From an uncultured Clostridia bacterium (GTDB taxonomy: Bacteria; Bacillota; Clostridia; Acetivibrionales; CALMWN01): a stretch of DNA of 20,646 bases. The notes under the pieces were generated by a model. That model had not been told where the DNA came from and ran no database searches. It saw only the letters and a program-made list of their open reading frames with translations. The stretch spans positions 1 to 20,646 of the forward strand of contig CALMWN010000194.1 in NCBI GenBank assembly GCA_937873555.1, written 5' to 3'. Position numbers and translations under genes: made by a program. Shown in pieces: positions 8,560 to 14,665 of the stretch. Every line of letters begins with the position of its first letter. The stretch's first letter is position 1.

Positions 8560-9576
8560 TTATACATTTATAACGAACCTTTTTACCATCGGCAGATAGA
8601 TATGACCGTTGATATTATTATCAAACAGGTCATGGGAAGCTTCCGCTATCAGAATATCTTGACTTAACGATTCCCTGCAAAATTCCTGCAAAGGCTTCGG
8701 CACACACAAGCCTAATTTATGAATGTCCATCTCCCTGCAAGCATTTAATACTTGCAGATAGTCTTTAGCCTCATGGGGCAATATACTTCCGCAGAGGAGA
8801 CGGATATCAGCCTCCTTGAATATTGTGGTCATTTCTTTAATCTCTCCGCAATCGTAGATGATAAAGTTGTAATCCTTATCTATTTCATTTGTAAAATAGC
8901 AATCAATACCGCCGACAGGATAGGCTTCTCCATCCTTTTCCGTATCATAGATATTTATTATCCAGTTCAAATGCCGGTTGGTATTGGCCTCCACATAGCA
9001 AGCAGAAGCCCCTCTTGCAACGAGCCAAGCCGCCAGATTAAAGGCGGTAACGGTAACACCGCTACGCCGCTGTGTGCCTGCAATGGCGAGCTTTACATTC
9101 CGGGCGTCCCATTTGTATTTGACAATCTCTTTCGGCTTTGGGACTTCTTCAAGGGCGGTATCCTGCGTAAAATTTTCTATTGGCCGCTTATACCTTTGCA
9201 TACCGTCCTCCGAAAGGCACTCGGTAAGTTCATCCTTGATACCGTCTATGCTGTCGGCGGTTACAATATCCCTCACGCCGATATCCACCAACCTGCCGAT
9301 ATAGGCGTCCGCATTTTCCATATCCGACAGGATGGGTATAATTCTCACATTCAGCATTATTTGCATGGATTGGAGGGCAACGATAAAATCATCAAGCTGT
9401 TCCTCAATACAAGAAACATCCACAAGGAAATACTTGCAGCCAATATAATTCCGCATGTCCTTTGCTGCAAAAAGCTTCAAGGAAAACCTGCCGATGAGCT
9501 TCTTTATTACAAGCTCCTGCCCCTCCATAAAGTCAGTCAATCCGCTTTTCCCATTACTTGAAAGATACAACAGCAT
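8560..9576 (-). CDS. TadZ/CpaE-like protein with a degenerate P-loop
   Basis: A protein of 338 residues with a receiver-like N-terminal half and a SIMIBI (MinD/ParA-type) ATPase-like C-terminal half. TadZ/CpaE proteins place Flp pilus machinery at the cell pole, and versions occur in clostridial integrative elements. The nucleotide-binding loop at residues 167-178 reads GTQRRSGVTVTA. The order of a deviant Walker A is kept, but the lysine is replaced, so ATP hydrolysis is doubtful, as known for some TadZ proteins. I chose the ATG at 9576 because GGAGGTG lies seven bases upstream; an ATG at 9594 has none. It overlaps the end of the small membrane protein gene by 23 bases. No other pilus genes (CpaF, TadB, TadC) remain, so it is probably an orphan. 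Confidence 0.7.
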   Translation of the reverse strand: MLLYLSSNGKSGLTDFMEGQELVIKKLIGRFSLKLFAAKDMRNYIGCKYFLVDVSCIEEQLDDFIVALQSMQIMLNVRIIPILSDMENADAYIGRLVDIGVRDIVTADSIDGIKDELTECLSEDGMQRYKRPIENFTQDTALEEVPKPKEIVKYKWDARNVKLAIAGTQRRSGVTVTAFNLAAWLVARGASACYVEANTNRHLNWIINIYDTEKDGEAYPVGGIDCYFTNEIDKDYNFIIYDCGEIKEMTTIFKEADIRLLCGSILPHEAKDYLQVLNACREMDIHKLGLCVPKPLQEFCRESLSQDILIAEASHDLFDNNINGHIYLPMVKRFVINV

Positions 9577-9703
9577 TTCTCGCACCTCCGTCATGGGGCT
9601 TATTTTCCTGCTTTTTGAAATTGGTGGTAAAAAGCAAGATAATCCTTATCACCACAATCAGCACATAGATGAACAGTTCAATCAGTTTTTTCCTATTATT
9701 CAT
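9554..9703 (-). CDS. Small single-pass membrane protein
   Basis: A 49-residue frame starting at an ATG preceded by GGAGGTG with ideal spacing. A basic NNRKK start leads into one hydrophobic segment at residues 8-25, then a polar tail. It lies just upstream of and overlaps the TadZ-like gene, so it may be a small partner of that pilus or secretion set. The same frame is also open upstream and joins the truncated peptidase gene, which is a consequence of a deletion. The strong ribosome binding site argues that this short product is the original gene. Function is unknown. Confidence 0.5.
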   Translation of the reverse strand: MNNRKKLIELFIYVLIVVIRIILLFTTNFKKQENKPHDGGARNAVVSFK

Positions 9704-10141
9704 TGTCACACCTCCAATATTAAACACCATAGCCATTGCAATGGGGCCACAGCCATACCCTCCGATGTTATCCGTCCCGTAGGGCTTGTCTCTAAACCGT
9801 TCATCTCCCTGGTTGTAGTACACCACCGTTGTGGCTCCGCTAGTGAAGGTCACGCCCTCATAAGAGGTTACACCGTTTTCGTAATCCTTTGCCGAAAGGT
9901 ACTGGTACATCCCGTAATCGTTTTGCAAATGCTCTACCTCGGTAATGGCCTGGCTGTCGAAAAACTCACCCAAAAACTCCAGCGGGTGGGTAAGAATATA
10001 GACAAAGGTTGTCAAGATGAAAATTACGCAAAACAAAGGCGTAAGAACAATAAAAAACAGCCTTTTTCTTGCCTTCTCATCGGTTGCAAGCTTTAAGGCC
10101 GCCTGTGCAAGTAACTTTGCTGTTGCCGGATCAATTGCCAT
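9554..10141 (-). pseudogene. Truncated element peptidase (C39-like/NlpC-type), fused to the next gene
   Basis: The product starts MAIDPATAKLLAQ, has one membrane segment at about residues 27-49, and then begins a cysteine peptidase domain with YNQGDERFRDKPYG and GGYGCGPIAMAM, where the Cys is the expected nucleophile. Proteins with this N-terminus in Tn1549-type elements are large cell-wall hydrolases of the conjugation machinery. Here the domain ends right after AMAMVFNI, and the frame runs into the leader and start of the small membrane protein gene. The His and Asn/Asp catalytic residues are therefore missing. I chose the ATG at 10141, with GAGGTG nine bases upstream, over a GTG at 10153. 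It is a deletion product and probably inactive. Confidence 0.65.
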
Positions 10142-10162
10142 AAATCTAATCACCTCTTCTTA

Positions 10163-10191
10163 AAAGGCGCTCCTTTTAAAGGAACGCCTTT
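10163..10191 (-). terminator. Intrinsic terminator after the helical gene at 10197
   Basis: Arms AAAGGCG (10163-10169) and CGCCTTT (10185-10191) pair, and six more pairs (TCCTTT/AAAGGA) lie inside after one mismatch. On the minus strand the hairpin ends in TTTT and lies six bases after the stop of the gene at 10197. It may be only a partial stop, since the next gene follows on the same strand. Confidence 0.6.
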
Positions 10192-10196
10192 ACTGT

Positions 10197-10616
10197 TCAT
10201 TGGGTTTTATAACCTTGCTTATACAGCATTCTATACGTTATTAGTTCACGCTTATCCAGAATATCTTCCAGTTCTTCAAAAAGTTCTTTGTATTCTGACG
10301 GTAAAGTATTCCTGATGGTATCCAATATAGGAATTATTCTTTGTGTTAGTTCCCTAAACGTCTTATTATTTGCAGTTGCGTCGTTGACAATTTCATCTGT
10401 TCTTTCGTTCATACAATTAATTATGTAAAACTCATTCAGGACATAGATTTTTTCAAGCTGCTGTTTGTTGGGGTCGATGGTGTTGGGGTGCTCCAGCACA
10501 TTAAAGAGATTGTTTTCTGCGGCATATTTTTTCAGCTTGCTTTCAGAAATTCCCGTAAGGCGGTTGATACCTTTTATGAAGTTGGAGGCATGCACCTCAT
10601 CATAGTTTTTCTTCAC
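10197..10616 (-). CDS. Chimeric helical protein: RadC-like HhH start, unrelated C-terminus
   Basis: A 139-residue helical protein. Residues 14-68 resemble the helix-hairpin-helix start of RadC-like proteins in clostridial elements (LTGISESKLKKYAAENN onwards, ending in the QQLEKIYVLNEF segment). After that the JAB/MPN metalloprotease domain expected of RadC is absent. The DNA becomes clearly more AT-rich and codes for a different helical, Glu-rich C-terminus ending LYKQGYKTQ. I read it as a deletion fusion between two genes. Its start overlaps the stop of the upstream gene by four bases (ATGA), so the two are translationally coupled. Function is unknown. Confidence 0.5.
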   Translation of the reverse strand: MKKNYDEVHASNFIKGINRLTGISESKLKKYAAENNLFNVLEHPNTIDPNKQQLEKIYVLNEFYIINCMNERTDEIVNDATANNKTFRELTQRIIPILDTIRNTLPSEYKELFEELEDILDKRELITYRMLYKQGYKTQ

Positions 10617-10891
10617 AGCCTTGCACCGCCCTTCGGTTCTTCATGCTTTTCTATGGCTGTCATATCTTCTTCACCCATTCCAAACAGCACCATTCTGACA
10701 GCCTGCAATTTTTCAAAAACATCTCCTGAAAAATCGAAGACTTCAAGGTTTTTGAAAAATCCACAGGCCCCGTATTGTTGGATGCATCTGTTAATCTGTT
10801 CCGTGATATCCGAGTCAGCGTCGAAGAGCTCCCCTAAAAGCCGGGAAGCCTTCTCATAATTTTTTTGCTTAATGGTAATATCCTGTTCCAT
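10613..10891 (-). CDS. Hypothetical protein of the integrative element
   Basis: A 92-residue acidic helical protein with no motif that I recognise. It has a good AAGGAG site ten bases before the ATG. It lies 21 bases after the PAPS-reductase-like gene and overlaps the next gene by four bases, which puts it in the same transcription unit. The order PAPS-reductase-like gene, small hypothetical gene, RadC-like gene is one I associate with clostridial Tn1549/CTn elements, so it is probably cargo or accessory to such an element. Confidence 0.6.
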   Translation of the reverse strand: MEQDITIKQKNYEKASRLLGELFDADSDITEQINRCIQQYGACGFFKNLEVFDFSGDVFEKLQAVRMVLFGMGEEDMTAIEKHEEPKGGARL

Positions 10892-10912
10892 AATCGTAAA
10901 AGCTCCTTCCCT

Positions 10913-11869
10913 TTATTCGATTTTTACACCGTAGGCAAGCAGCACCGGCTTCATGCCCAGTCCGTCCATTTCCATAGGCTTCATGCAATACTCCCATCGC
11001 CTGGGGTGGGTCACTTTTAACCTTTGAAAACGGTTGGGCTCCTTCTCAAGGTGACAGCCAAAGCCACAGTAGACACAGCCCGTGCGCTTGCATAGGGTGG
11101 TTTCCAGCAGCGGCGGGTCAAATAAAGAAAGCTGCCCGCCAGCCGGTACGACTTCGCCGTAGCATTTTGCAATGGGCAACTTTTCCATGACAATGTACTG
11201 TAAGATATCCTGATCCGTCCATATGGACAGCGGGCGGGATTGGGGCCGTTTCAGGTTGAAGGCATTGCAACCGTCTTTCAAATAATTCTGTTCCCTGCGC
11301 TTGCTCTCTGCCGCCATCACACCAATAATGGGGAATAATTTGTTTTTCTTTTCAAAGGATTTCAACGGCGATTTCTTCATTACTCCGCAGCAGTCCGCGC
11401 TGATTTTAATCCCGCTGTCGATGAGGTAGTGCCACTTCTGCGGTAGCTTGAAACTGGTTGGCCGTCCACTAACGCAGATCCCGTTAATCACTTTATTGCG
11501 GATCGCTTCATTGTCCGGTGACCGCTGTAACCGGTGGATATAGTCGGCATACTCCTTTGAGATGATGGGATAGCCGTATTTCTGCAAAACTTCCTTGAAA
11601 GGGATTTTAGGTTTCAGCCATTCCACGTTGAGTGTCTGCTTTACATGCTCCCGTACTTCGGGATACTCCAGACCCGTATCGCAGTATACCGCCCACATGG
11701 AAGGATACAGACGGCGGCAAATGTCCAGAAGAACAGTGGAATCCTTGCCGCCGGAGTAGCTTACATAGGTTCCGTAGTAATCCACCCACTCACGGATTCT
11801 TTTCTCTGTTAATATTATCTTTGCATCAAGCGGGAAATTCTGGCGCTGTACCAACTGCCAGCGTTCCAT
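10913..11869 (-). CDS. Phosphoadenosine phosphosulfate reductase family protein
   Basis: A protein of 318 residues with the PP-loop ATP pyrophosphatase motif SGGKDST at 39-45 and the later GLEYPE and PII...E elements of the PAPS reductase/DndC-like family. Cys160-Cys161 together with Cys260, Cys265, Cys268 and Cys272 could bind an iron-sulfur cluster, as in DndC, or a metal. Enzymes of this fold adenylate a substrate or transfer sulfur. In integrative elements the role is unknown, with nucleic-acid modification a reasonable guess. I chose the ATG at 11869, with AGGAG six bases before it; an in-frame TTG at 11893 lies upstream of that site. It leads a three-gene set with the genes at 10613 and 10197. 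No dndB, dndD or dndE genes are present. Confidence 0.8.
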   Translation of the reverse strand: MERWQLVQRQNFPLDAKIILTEKRIREWVDYYGTYVSYSGGKDSTVLLDICRRLYPSMWAVYCDTGLEYPEVREHVKQTLNVEWLKPKIPFKEVLQKYGYPIISKEYADYIHRLQRSPDNEAIRNKVINGICVSGRPTSFKLPQKWHYLIDSGIKISADCCGVMKKSPLKSFEKKNKLFPIIGVMAAESKRREQNYLKDGCNAFNLKRPQSRPLSIWTDQDILQYIVMEKLPIAKCYGEVVPAGGQLSLFDPPLLETTLCKRTGCVYCGFGCHLEKEPNRFQRLKVTHPRRWEYCMKPMEMDGLGMKPVLLAYGVKIE

Positions 11870-11928
11870 TAAGTACTCCTTTCGCTTTAACAAAAAACTA
11901 ACAATGTATATAGGGTTTTAACAACGTT

Positions 11929-12046
11929 GCCGACACTGTCGGCAAGCCGTTTTGACGATTTGTTTCACAAATCTATTCCTGCCTTAACCCAAAGGGCAGG
12001 CTTCGCTGTGTCCTTTGGGTACGGGGCGCCCTGCGGGGCGGTTTTT
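11929..12046. repeat. Cluster of four inverted repeats between the Fic and PAPS-like genes
   Basis: Four hairpins lie within 118 bases. They are GCCGACA/TGTCGGC (11929-11943), GATTTGT/ACAAATC (11957-11973), ACCCAAAGG/CCTTTGGGT (11987-11995 with 12012-12020) and CGCCC/GGGCG (12027-12040, followed by GTTTTT on the plus strand). There is no convincing gene in this 298-base gap. The block could be a structured leader, a replication or transfer origin remnant, or a bidirectional terminator region. Only the last hairpin looks like an ordinary terminator, and that is for plus-strand transcription. Confidence 0.6.
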
Positions 12047-12116
12047 GTTCGGATGAAAGAAAAGTATTTTAAACCTTATTTGCCTTACCATGAGTATGTA
12101 GAATTTCAACTCCAAA

Positions 12117-12143
12117 TAAAAAAGCTCCGCCTATACGACAGAG
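12117..12143 (-). terminator. Second terminator downstream of the Fic gene
   Basis: On the minus strand GCTCTG pairs with CGGAGC (plus-strand 12138-12143 and 12123-12128, one wobble pair), followed directly by TTTTTT at 12117-12122. Confidence 0.5.
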
Positions 12144-12144
12144 C

Positions 12145-12173
12145 GAAAAAAATAGTCGTTGCTTTCTCGCAAC
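12145..12173 (-). terminator. First terminator downstream of the Fic gene
   Basis: On the minus strand CGTTGC and GCAACG (12168-12173 and 12156-12161) form a six-pair stem around GAGAAA. A run of seven T follows four bases later. It lies about 20 bases after the Fic stop codon. Confidence 0.6.
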
Positions 12174-12191
12174 GCCTTCATCATGTTTTGA

Positions 12192-12920
12192 TTATTGTTC
12201 TAAATCTTCATCGTTCTCGTTCTCATAATAGTTCTCAAAATGGGATTCTAATTCTTCCGCAGGCTCAAACGCAATTCCGTCGATACAGTAGTCATACACA
12301 AAGGCTTTCAGCGGCTCCATATCATTCGACTCATAGAATTGCACCAGCATGGTTGTAAAATCCCTCTGCCGCTCAATAGGAACGGAAATAACACCGCAGC
12401 CGGACGAAATCATCACCTGATTGCCCGCAAGCATAGCTGTCCGTTTGTTCCCGTCAAGAAACATCTGCTTCCACATGAGATATAGCATTAAAGTGATTGC
12501 CCTGTCCGTAGGATTTTCGATATCATGAATCCCAGACAGTTCTTCCTTAATTTGCGACTCGATGGGTATGTCCGGACGCCATGATGTACCGCCTATAGTT
12601 ACGGGAACCTTCCTCAAAAATCCGGCGTTAATGATAAGGTTGTCACCGCCCACCAGTTGGTTTATTTTGCAGATATACGGATAGTCTATCGGGTAGCTTA
12701 GATTTTCCAAAACAAACTGCCAGGCATGCTTTAGATTGTTGACAGCGATAATTTCGGACACCTTTACACCGGAGACGCTCATTCCGTTATAGATGGCCTC
12801 CGTATCAGGGTATGTCACAGCCAAACCCTCTAATTTTGCGCTTTTCCAGATATAATCAATAATATTCCGTTTCGCAACAAAAATGTTTTGCTCAACCGTC
12901 ATGCGGTATTTAGGTTCCAT
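12192..12920 (-). CDS. Fic-domain protein with Gln at the catalytic His position
   Basis: A 242-residue Fic protein. Fic enzymes usually transfer AMP to a target protein side chain using HPFx(D/E)GN(G/K)R. Here the motif reads KQMFLDGNKRTA, so the loop and the anion-binding DGNKR are intact, but the catalytic base His is Gln. The sequence SAKLEG at residues 27-32 matches the inhibitory-helix motif (S/T)xxxE(G/N) of class II Fic proteins. The last 20 residues are very acidic. The ATG has AAGGAG nine bases upstream, and the gene has its own promoter and two terminators, so it is a self-contained cassette inside the element. As I recall, a Fic subfamily with QMF at this place is found in Firmicutes, so this may be a family trait rather than damage. 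Single Fic proteins have been reported as anti-phage genes. Confidence 0.82.
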   Translation of the reverse strand: MEPKYRMTVEQNIFVAKRNIIDYIWKSAKLEGLAVTYPDTEAIYNGMSVSGVKVSEIIAVNNLKHAWQFVLENLSYPIDYPYICKINQLVGGDNLIINAGFLRKVPVTIGGTSWRPDIPIESQIKEELSGIHDIENPTDRAITLMLYLMWKQMFLDGNKRTAMLAGNQVMISSGCGVISVPIERQRDFTTMLVQFYESNDMEPLKAFVYDYCIDGIAFEPAEELESHFENYYENENDEDLEQ

Positions 12921-12968
12921 ATGTCAAAACTCCTTACGTGCTTTTTTAGTAACAAATCTACTCAATTT

Positions 12969-12998
12969 ATTATACCGTATTTTTGCCAGTTGTTTCAA
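12969..12998 (-). promoter_or_regulatory. Promoter of the Fic gene
   Basis: TTGAAA at 12993-12998 and a perfect TATAAT at 12969-12974 on the minus strand are 18 bases apart. They lie 49 bases upstream of the Fic ATG, with no gene in between. Confidence 0.75.
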
Positions 12999-13114
12999 CG
13001 AAAGCAATACATCTTCCTAAAAAAGTTACCGCTCCTGTTTTAGCCGTTTTCTTCATTCTCATACTCATACCTCGGCACCAACTCAGGCAGAAAAAAATGG
13101 ATGGGGGAATGCCC

Positions 13115-14014
13115 TCAACGCTCATATTCATCCTCCTGTTCATCGGGCGGTTCCTCCACGGCATTCTTTTCAAACTCGGCCTGAAGTTCGGTTTCCCGCT
13201 GACGGTCTAAATCCTCCGGTGTCCTGCCTTTGCGCATTTCGGTCAAATCCTTGTTGAAGTCCTTTAGATGAGGCCGGTGTATAGCACATTCATAGCCTTT
13301 CTCGCTATACATACCGCACCATTTGGCAGCCGCCTTCTGTCCCCAGTTAACAAAAGCTCCATCCTTATCGCTGGAGAGGTAGTCGTTATCTACCGCAAAA
13401 ACGATCCGCTTGATTTCAGGATGGCTTTGCAGATAGCGTTCAAGAGCACCGTCCCACAGGCAGCCGAGGGATATGCGGTGGTCCTGCTTCCAGTCCTGAC
13501 CGTAAAAAACCTTGGCAAGTGTCGCATGGCTCATTAAGTCTATGGGGCTTTCGTTGGCTAAAATCATTTTGGCATTCATAAAATGGCTGACGATTTCCGG
13601 CTCAATGCCGCGCACGGAAACGAGATACCAATAGGCGCGTTTGAAATTCTGCGCTTTTTCGGGCAATACCAGCGGACCTTTTTCTTCCTTTGTATAAGGG
13701 GTACGCTCCCTGATATATGGCTCATAGCTTTCTCCAATCAGCTGTGCCACAGCTTCGACAAAGGTCTTGCCGCTGTATTTCATCACGAAATCAATAGCTC
13801 CGCCCTTTGAATCTGAGCCCCAATGATAGAAGCGGTTGCTGTCCTTGAAGATATATAACCCGCCGGAATTCTGGGCATGGAAGGCTTTGCGCCCTCCGTT
13901 TTCCAGCTTGAAGCCATACTGCTGTGCAAGCTCTACCAAGCTCACCCGGTTGGCCTGTTCAATCTGTTCCTCGGTAAAATGAAGGGTTTTCACTGCCGTT
14001 TGTGCCATAGGCAA
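13115..14014 (-). CDS. DUF3991/TOPRIM protein, apparently shortened inside
   Basis: A protein of 299 residues of the kind found in clostridial integrative elements. Residues 23-95 form the primase-like start (VSLVELAQQYGF, then FYHWGSDSKGGAIDFV), the DUF3991 region covers about 115-150, and a TOPRIM part follows with Glu155 in ESPIDLMSHA and Asp209/Asp211 in VFAVDND. Relatives as I remember them have some 55-65 residues between the RGI...NAKMI segment and the ESPIDLMS motif; here these are directly joined, which points to an in-frame internal deletion. I kept the TTG start at 14014 because GGAGG lies eight bases before it; an ATG at 14008 would be too far from that site. The reading frame stays open after the TGA for 24 more codons. 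It may have acted in element replication. Confidence 0.75.
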   Translation of the reverse strand: MPMAQTAVKTLHFTEEQIEQANRVSLVELAQQYGFKLENGGRKAFHAQNSGGLYIFKDSNRFYHWGSDSKGGAIDFVMKYSGKTFVEAVAQLIGESYEPYIRERTPYTKEEKGPLVLPEKAQNFKRAYWYLVSVRGIEPEIVSHFMNAKMILANESPIDLMSHATLAKVFYGQDWKQDHRISLGCLWDGALERYLQSHPEIKRIVFAVDNDYLSSDKDGAFVNWGQKAAAKWCGMYSEKGYECAIHRPHLKDFNKDLTEMRKGRTPEDLDRQRETELQAEFEKNAVEEPPDEQEDEYER

Positions 14015-14017
14015 ATG

Positions 14018-14380
14018 TCACACCTCCAGTTCGTTACAAATTTCCTGCACATTTTCTGCAACTTCAAGAGGGGCAGGAAGCGCTTTGTCCAGCTTATACA
14101 CGATAGTTTCTATGGTTTTAAGCGCAGCTTTATCCATATCGCCCGACTGTCCGGCGGCAATGGCAAGGGTGTAAATCTGTTGCAGTTCCGTCTGATTAAA
14201 AAGCTCTGTTTTTGAATCGGGCAGAGCCAAAAGGTATTCCAGCAGCCGTTTGTCCCCCGGCGCCATGCCGAAAATGCCCTTGTGCAAGATATGATAGCTG
14301 ATTTCATCAGTACTGGTGACAGGCTCCTTTGCGTTGTCTTTGGACAGCAAGGTTACGGACGCTTGTTGTTTTGGACACAC
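14018..14380 (-). CDS. Hypothetical element protein, 5' end lost by fusion with parA
   Basis: A frame of 120 codons, helical from about residue 25 to the end, three bases upstream of the DUF3991 gene. The part from VTSTDEISYHILHKG onwards looks like a genuine protein of the element. Its apparent GTG start lies inside the Walker A region of the parA remnant in another frame and has no ribosome binding site, so the true N-terminus has been lost. Probably it is a pseudogene or is translated poorly. I do not recognise the family. Confidence 0.4.
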   Translation of the reverse strand: MCPKQQASVTLLSKDNAKEPVTSTDEISYHILHKGIFGMAPGDKRLLEYLLALPDSKTELFNQTELQQIYTLAIAAGQSGDMDKAALKTIETIVYKLDKALPAPLEVAENVQEICNELEV

Positions 14381-14423
14381 CGCCTTTTTGATTAGCTATT
14401 GGTATAATTTTGCATTTTGACAT
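14307..14423 (-). pseudogene. ParA N-terminal remnant
   Basis: A 38-codon frame with AAGGAG seven bases before the ATG encodes MSKCKIIPIANQKGGVSKTT and a short tail. This is the start of a ParA/Soj partition ATPase, including the deviant Walker A KGGVxKTT. One usually invariant Gly (GVGKT) is Ser here. The frame reaches a TGA after 18 further residues; about 85 per cent of a normal ParA is absent and ParB is missing. It overlaps the start of the hypothetical gene at 14018-14380 in another frame, so a deletion joined the two genes. The intact translation start suggests the region upstream is original element sequence. Confidence 0.7.
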
Positions 14424-14486
14424 AATAATTCTCCTTTGCTTTTTTAATTTATGTCATCAACCTGCTATCCCACATACTTATAACAA

Positions 14487-14518
14487 AAGCCATAAAGTCA
14501 GATTTGACCCTATGGCTT
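14487..14518 (-). terminator. Distal terminator downstream of the tRNA-like remnant
   Basis: Arms at 14487-14500 and 14505-14518 form a 14-pair stem on the minus strand (two wobble pairs) around a four-base loop, and TTTTGTTA runs through the end of the stem. Confidence 0.6.
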
Positions 14519-14533
14519 ATTGTTTACATAGAA

Positions 14534-14567
14534 AAACTCAGTCCAACTTTTACATTGAACTGAGTTT
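14534..14567 (-). terminator. Proximal terminator downstream of the tRNA-like remnant
   Basis: Arms at 14534-14546 and 14555-14567 form a 13-pair stem on the minus strand (one wobble pair) around an eight-base loop, ending in TTTTTC. It lies eight bases after the CCA of the tRNA-like sequence, where a tRNA terminator would be expected. Confidence 0.65.
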
Positions 14568-14575
14568 ATTGTTTT

Positions 14576-14652
14576 TGGTGGAGCTAAAGAGATTTGAACT
14601 CTCGACTTCCACACTGCCAGTGTGGCACTCTCCCAGACTAAACGGTAACATA
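14576..14652 (-). tRNA. tRNA-Ala(GGC)-like remnant, probable attachment site
   Basis: The 3' three-quarters of a tRNA are clear on the minus strand: D-loop AGTCTGGGAGAG, anticodon stem CCACA/TGTGG around CTGGCAG (anticodon GGC), a T arm with loop TTCAAAT, and acceptor strand TAGCTCC followed by A and CCA. The 5' part is degenerate: the acceptor 5' strand expected to read GGAGCTA reads TATGTTA, giving only four pairs, and the D stem is almost all wobble pairs. I read it as the 3' piece of a tRNA-Ala gene whose 5' end was exchanged by integration. The truncated recombinase gene ends 14 bases away. It is unlikely to give a working tRNA. Confidence 0.55.
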
Positions 14653-14665
14653 CCCCAAAATGCGT

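Noticed and set aside
8752..9561. Long plus-strand open frame opposite the TadZ-like gene
   Set aside because: It lies entirely antisense to a better supported gene, has no family resemblance and no ribosome binding site.
9455..10096. Plus-strand frame of 213 codons opposite the peptidase remnant
   Set aside because: Antisense to genes with recognisable motifs and ribosome binding sites; no motif of its own.
10913..11869. Dnd phosphorothioation system
   Set aside because: The PAPS-reductase-like protein shares the PP-loop and Cys pattern with DndC, but no dndB, dndD or dndE partners are nearby.
12970..13173. Minus-strand frame of 67 codons between the DUF3991 and Fic genes
   Set aside because: Very rich in Met, Arg and Lys, overlaps the Fic promoter and has no convincing start; no protein character.
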